DNA of 17,477 bases from Elusimicrobia bacterium CG08_land_8_20_14_0_20_59_10 (lineage in GTDB: Bacteria; Elusimicrobiota; Elusimicrobia; Elusimicrobiales; UBA9959), in assembly GCA_002779045.1 (NCBI GenBank), contig PEXO01000017.1, forward strand, positions 1 to 17,477, written 5' to 3'. Positions 14,973 through 17,477 of this stretch are shown in pieces (position 1 is the stretch's first letter; each line of letters starts with the position of its first letter). The notes beneath the pieces were generated by a model. The model saw only the letters and a list, made by a program, of their open reading frames with translations, had not been told where the DNA came from and did not search any database. A program made the position numbers and the translations under genes.

Positions 14973-15779
14973 ATGTTGAGATCAGAACGTCCTATCGGCA
15001 TCTTCGACTCGGGGCTGGGCGGGCTCACCGTGTTCAAGGCCGTGCGCGGACTTATGCCCGCTGAGAACCTGGTCTATTTCGGGGATACGGCGCGGGTCCC
15101 TTACGGCACAAAATCCCAAAGCGCGGTCGTATCTTTTTCCAGGGAAATAGCGGGCTGCCTTTTTGCCAAAAAGATAAAGTTCCTGATAGTGGCCTGCAAT
15201 ACGGCCTCCTCGCTGGCTTTGGAAGAGATAAAAAGAATTTCCCCCGTGCCCGTGCTGGGCGTCATAACTCCCGGGGTCCGGGCGGCCCTCAGGCTGGTTC
15301 CGCGCGGAGGGAGAATACTTGTGACCGGCACGGCGGCTACGGTGACGAGCCGGGCTTATTCACGGGCGCTCCTGGCGGTACGTCCCGATGTGCGAGTTAC
15401 GGAGAAGGCCTGCCCGCTGTTCGTCCCGGTCGTGGAGGAAGGCTGGTGCTCCAAGCCCCTGGCCGGCCTTGTGGCCGGGGAATACCTGGCCGCCTTCAGG
15501 CGCGCAAAAATAGACGCGCTGATACTGGGCTGCACCCATTACCCGCTTTTAAGGAAGGTCATAGCCCGCGTGCTGGGACCGCGCGTAAAAATAATCGATT
15601 CGGCCGGAGCCACGGCTATCGCCGCTAAACTTGAGCTCTCGCGCCTCGGGCTGCTTAATTCCGGCCGGTCGCGCGGGAAATGCGAATTCCTGGTAAGTGA
15701 CGCGCCGGAGCGCTTTTCCGGGCTGGCGCTGAAACTCCTCGGGATAAAGACCGGCGCGGTAACCGTGAAAAGATTTTGA
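14973..15779 (+). CDS. murI: Glutamate racemase
   Basis: Makes D-glutamate for peptidoglycan stem peptides in the cytosol. The 268-residue product has the family motifs IFDSGLGGLTVF (D12, S13), YFGDTARVPYGTKS, the first catalytic cysteine C75 in VACNTASS, and the second C187 with H189 in GCTHYPLL. Both cysteines of the two-base mechanism are present. The gene starts 6 bases after the amidase stop, with no obvious ribosome binding site (AAATAAACTGAT), so it is probably translated by coupling. Alternatives such as aspartate racemase are excluded by the motifs. Confidence 0.97.
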   Translation: MLRSERPIGIFDSGLGGLTVFKAVRGLMPAENLVYFGDTARVPYGTKSQSAVVSFSREIAGCLFAKKIKFLIVACNTASSLALEEIKRISPVPVLGVITPGVRAALRLVPRGGRILVTGTAATVTSRAYSRALLAVRPDVRVTEKACPLFVPVVEEGWCSKPLAGLVAGEYLAAFRRAKIDALILGCTHYPLLRKVIARVLGPRVKIIDSAGATAIAAKLELSRLGLLNSGRSRGKCEFLVSDAPERFSGLALKLLGIKTGAVTVKRF

Positions 15780-15816
15780 GTTTGTGGTCTGCAGACTATT
15801 TGGGAGGTGCGCTGAT

Positions 15817-16257
15817 ATGAAACGAACACTTGCGGTCGTAGTGCTTTTTGTTATGGCGGTTTCTATTTATGCCCAGGCCCCGGCCGGAAAAAAAGAGACT
15901 AAGGGCGCCTCCGCCGCTGCCCCGGCCGGACAAAAGGCGGAGAAACCCCCCGCCGCAAAACCGAAGCAGGCCGATGCCGATGCGGACGACGGGGCAGTGA
16001 TGATAGATTCCCTTTACGATGCCGAGGAAACCGGACGGTTCGACGACAGGATTGAAATGGCCGGAGATGAGGCGGATGTGGCCGGGGGGATCCCGTCCTC
16101 CTACGGGGCTTGCAGGGGAACCATGAACGAGGGCGGGCGCAATATCCTGGTTTTTGAAAGCCTGGATGACGGCTCGCTCACTTTTGTGCAGGTCACGGTG
16201 GGTAAAAATTCCGTTTCCTGGAAGCTCGCGGGCTCTATCGGGCGCAGCGCCGATTAG
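15817..16257 (+). CDS. Small secreted protein of unknown function
   Basis: I do not recognise this 146-residue protein. It opens with a clear Sec signal peptide, MKRTLAVVVLFVMAVSIYAQA, with cleavage likely after AQA. Residues about 22-60 are a low-complexity Ala/Lys/Pro linker and 53-82 are acidic. The last 50 residues look like a small beta-rich domain with one cysteine in YGACRG, FVQVTVGKNSVSWKL and a short tail. A strong GGGAGGTG (15802-15809) sits 7 bases before the ATG at 15817; the frame extends to a GTG at 15784 but the ribosome site and signal peptide favour 15817. It is probably periplasmic and separately translated from murI. Confidence 0.85.
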   Translation: MKRTLAVVVLFVMAVSIYAQAPAGKKETKGASAAAPAGQKAEKPPAAKPKQADADADDGAVMIDSLYDAEETGRFDDRIEMAGDEADVAGGIPSSYGACRGTMNEGGRNILVFESLDDGSLTFVQVTVGKNSVSWKLAGSIGRSAD

Positions 16258-16282
16258 CCGCTGCTCTTCCCGCCCGGTAGAA

Positions 16283-16303
16283 TGCTAAAATATCCGTATA
16301 CGG
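16283..16303 (+). promoter_or_regulatory. Candidate extended -10 promoter with palindromic operator
   Basis: TGCTAAAAT (16283-16291) is an extended -10 (TGn plus TAAAAT). Right after it, at the expected transcription start, is the perfect 10-bp palindrome CCGTATACGG (16294-16303), well placed for a repressor. The leader to the hicA-like ATG would be about 42 bases. No -35 is evident. CCGTATACGG recurs once, inside the comB-like gene at 17331-17340. Confidence 0.35.
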
Positions 16304-16339
16304 CCGCGCTGTAACGCGCGTCCGGTATCAGAGGTGAAT

Positions 16340-16525
16340 ATGAAACGCAAAGACCTAGTCAGGCATCTGGTCAGTAAAGGGTGTGTGCTGTCCCGTGAAG
16401 GCGGAAAATATTCGGTCTTCCTTAACCCGGCGTCCGGTAAGGAGATCCCGGTAACCAGGCATAATGAGATAGCGGATTTTACCGTGCGCAAGATATGCCG
16501 GGACCTGGGAATAGACCAACCTTGA
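16340..16525 (+). CDS. HicA-like (YcfA family) small protein, catalytic His replaced
   Basis: The 61-residue product has the compact HicA/YcfA fold sequence: MKRKDLVRHLVSKGCVLSREGGKYSVFLNP, then EIPVTRHNEIADFTVRKICRDLGI, both classic for the double-stranded RNA-binding-like HicA toxins. HicA mRNA interferases carry a catalytic histidine after the REGG turn (GG-K/S-H); here that position is Y24. No HicB antitoxin follows: the next gene encodes a lipoprotein. It may therefore be an inactive or repurposed HicA, perhaps only RNA-binding. AGAGGTG (16330-16336) lies 3 bases before the ATG; a GTG at 16334 is in frame but overlaps that site. Family assignment is confident, toxin function is not. Confidence 0.85.
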   Translation: MKRKDLVRHLVSKGCVLSREGGKYSVFLNPASGKEIPVTRHNEIADFTVRKICRDLGIDQP

Positions 16526-16911
16526 AAGGGTCCGTCTGTCTTTTCCTTCTGGCATCGCTTTGCGGCTGTGCCGCCCTTCCGATCGATGTAATACAGGTAG
16601 GCCCCTGGTTCTCTCCGCGCCCGGTCGGCGAGGTGGAGGTTTTTTCCTCGCGTACCGAGACCGGGCGGCAATGGGGAGGCATAGGCATAATACACGGCCG
16701 GCACATCCCGTCCTCCTCGACTAAAACGATCGAAAGCCAGCGGCGCAAGGCCCGGGCCGCCGCCGCAAAAATGGGCGCGGACGGCGTGATCATAGTCTTC
16801 GATCCGGTCTCCCCCGGGTTCGGCCAGGGTTCCTACCATGAACCCCGGGTTTACCTTAGCGGCCTCGCTATCAAATATGCAGTACAAGCTTCAACCCCGC
16901 CGGCCAAGTAA
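16522..16911 (+). CDS. Small lipoprotein of unknown function
   Basis: The product starts with a lipoprotein signal peptide: basic start, hydrophobic SVCLFLLASL, and lipobox L13-C14-G15-C16, giving a lipidated cysteine at 16. I chose the TTG at 16522 because it overlaps the stop of the HicA-like gene (TTGA) and gives an exact signal peptide, 129 residues in all; an ATG at 16495 would add nine residues (MPGPGNRPT) and is also possible. The mature part has VGEVEVFSSR, a Gly-rich WGGIGIIHGR, then a helix RRKARAAAAKMGADGVIIVF. The AAxxGADGVI pattern occurs in small lipoproteins with a heavy-metal-binding-like fold, so that is a guess. Function unknown. Confidence 0.75.
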   Translation: MKGSVCLFLLASLCGCAALPIDVIQVGPWFSPRPVGEVEVFSSRTETGRQWGGIGIIHGRHIPSSSTKTIESQRRKARAAAAKMGADGVIIVFDPVSPGFGQGSYHEPRVYLSGLAIKYAVQASTPPAK

Positions 16912-16913
16912 CC

Positions 16914-16937
16914 GGAAAGTTGCAGCTGCAACTTTCC
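16914..16937. repeat. Perfect 24-bp palindrome
   Basis: GGAAAGTTGCAG followed directly by CTGCAACTTTCC, centred between 16925 and 16926, and starting 2 bases after the lipoprotein stop. It can be a strong RNA hairpin (10 bp with a 4-base loop) or a two-fold protein site. No T-run follows, so it is not a classic terminator. Confidence 0.8.
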
Positions 16938-17011
16938 CCTCGCATAGCGAGGGCGCGTTCCGCGCGGCATACACCCTTGCGGACCTGGCGTGCATAGCGC
17001 TTGGTCCGCAA
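16937..17011 (+). repeat. Cluster of three further hairpins
   Basis: Directly after the palindrome come: CCCTCGC/GCGAGGG (16937-16943 and 16947-16953, ATA loop); GCGCG/CGCGC (16953-16957 and 16961-16965, sharing one base with the first); and TTGCGGACC/GGTCCGCAA (16977-16985 and 17003-17011), 9 bp with an inner GCG/CGC stem. GCATAGCG occurs in the first loop side and again at 16992-16999. The packing resembles REP-like extragenic elements or a structured RNA. Confidence 0.6.
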
Positions 17012-17023
17012 CCAGCTGCTGCG

Positions 17024-17057
17024 GGGAATCCTGCATAATTCTGTTCCCTTGATTTTT
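17024..17057 (+). terminator. Weak candidate intrinsic terminator before the comB-like gene
   Basis: GGGAA (17024-17028) pairs with TTCCC (17044-17048) and a T-run follows at 17053-17057. The stem is only 5 bp with a 15-base loop, and the T-run touches the next ATG, so this is uncertain. Confidence 0.25.
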
Positions 17058-17477
17058 ATGGAAAATATCTTGAACTGCAGGATTCGGGATAATCCCGCGG
17101 TGCGCGTAGCGCTTGAGCCCGCGGAAGCTTCTTCCTGGCGCGGCCGGGCGCTGGTGATAGATCTTTTCCGGTTCTCCAACACCATCTGCGCGCTGGTGGA
17201 AAGCGGCCGCCGCGATATCCGCGTTTATTCAAGTCCCGCCAGGGCCGTGGCCGCGCGCAGGCTGGAAAAGAACGCCGACCTGTTTTCGGAGATGGACCTC
17301 GGGCCCGGTGTGGACAGGTACGACAATTCCCCGTATACGGCGCTGCACGGCTCGGACCCTTCGCGCGCCGCTCTTTCAGTGACCAATTCCGGCTCGCCGG
17401 CGGCTGTGTCGCTTACGCTTGCCGACGAAATACTCATAGCCTGCTTCGCCAATTTCCCCGCCCTCGTCTCTTATTGT
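17058..17477 (+). CDS. ComB-like (2-phosphosulfolactate phosphatase family) protein, N-terminal part
   Basis: An open frame from the ATG at 17058 runs off the right edge, giving 140 residues. ALVIDLFRFSNTICALVESG corresponds to the ComB opening -VV-DV-RAST-I--A---G, then RVYSSPARAVAARRL, GPGVDRYDNSPYTA matching the F-LGNSP stretch, SVTNSGSPAAV matching TTTNGT-A, and EILIACFANFPALVSY. In methanogens ComB removes phosphate from 2-phosphosulfolactate for coenzyme M; bacterial members often have unknown substrates. The RAST-like motif is altered to RFSN, so substrate may differ. There is no clear ribosome binding site. The 3' end is missing. Confidence 0.8.
   Translation, partial: MENILNCRIRDNPAVRVALEPAEASSWRGRALVIDLFRFSNTICALVESGRRDIRVYSSPARAVAARRLEKNADLFSEMDLGPGVDRYDNSPYTALHGSDPSRAALSVTNSGSPAAVSLTLADEILIACFANFPALVSYC

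Noticed and set aside
15787..15796. Palindrome GTCTGCAGAC between murI and the secreted-protein gene
   Set aside because: Only 10 bp, a single copy with no promoter-like element beside it; too little to call an operator.
16522..16911. The lipoprotein gene as a HicB antitoxin
   Set aside because: It has a signal peptide and lipobox and none of the HicB RNase H-like or DNA-binding motifs, so the HicA-like gene has no antitoxin partner here.
1..17477. CRISPR arrays, insertion sequences, tRNA or rRNA genes
   Set aside because: No regularly spaced repeats, transposase motifs, or tRNA-like or rRNA-like sequence found on either strand by eye.

Overview
This window is a gene-dense, one-strand (+) stretch of a GC-rich bacterial chromosome. 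It is mostly core genes in a conserved order: secY-adk-map-infA-rpmJ-rpsM-rpsK-rpsD-rpoA-rplQ, then mreB-mreC-mreD-mrdA-rodA, then a DUF2344 gene, rng, an AMIN/Amidase_3 N-acetylmuramoyl-L-alanine amidase and murI, then small accessory genes and the start of a comB-like gene. A lipoprotein and an AMIN-type amidase point to a diderm, and a full elongasome points to a rod-shaped cell. The protein style (short zinc-type S4, 12-segment-like RodA, RodA-DUF2344-RNase G order) would fit Elusimicrobiota or a similar diderm phylum, but no marker here settles the phylum and I hold that lightly.

Region 1 (1-5409) is the end of the spc operon and the alpha operon: protein export (SecY), adenylate supply (Adk), N-terminal Met removal (Map), initiation factor IF-1, ribosomal proteins bL36, uS13, uS11, uS4 and bL17, and RNA polymerase alpha. 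Gaps are short and most genes have AAGGAG-type ribosome binding sites. Exceptions are adk, infA and murI. infA has a TATAAT hexamer 8 bases before its ATG, compatible with a leaderless transcript. The 107-base rpsM-rpsK gap can form two mutually exclusive RNA folds and is the best candidate regulatory RNA in the window.

Region 2 (5414-11010) is the elongasome: MreB filament, MreC/MreD membrane partners, PBP2 transpeptidase and RodA glycosyltransferase. mreB begins 4 bases after rplQ, so the shape genes probably share a transcript with the ribosomal operon. mreC/mreD, mreD/mrdA and mrdA/rodA all overlap by ATGA, implying translational coupling; a 12-codon upstream ORF makes the same overlap with the mreC start. 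RodA is about 75 residues longer than E. coli RodA in its middle.

Region 3 (11011-15779) holds an eight-unit 7-bp tandem repeat, the DUF2344 protein (without the radical SAM partner that often sits beside it), RNase G with all catalytic and zinc-link residues, a periplasmic amidase, and glutamate racemase. The last two continue the peptidoglycan theme.

Region 4 (15780-17477) is the least ordinary part: a small secreted protein of unknown function, a solitary HicA-like protein whose expected catalytic His is Tyr, a small lipoprotein, a 146-base cluster of hairpins including a perfect 24-bp palindrome, and the 5' part of a divergent ComB-family gene that runs off the window. There is no CRISPR array, insertion sequence, rRNA or tRNA, and no gap above 300 bases. 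I found no clear multi-gene novel system; the unexplained signals are the structured intergenic regions and the small-gene cluster at the right end.
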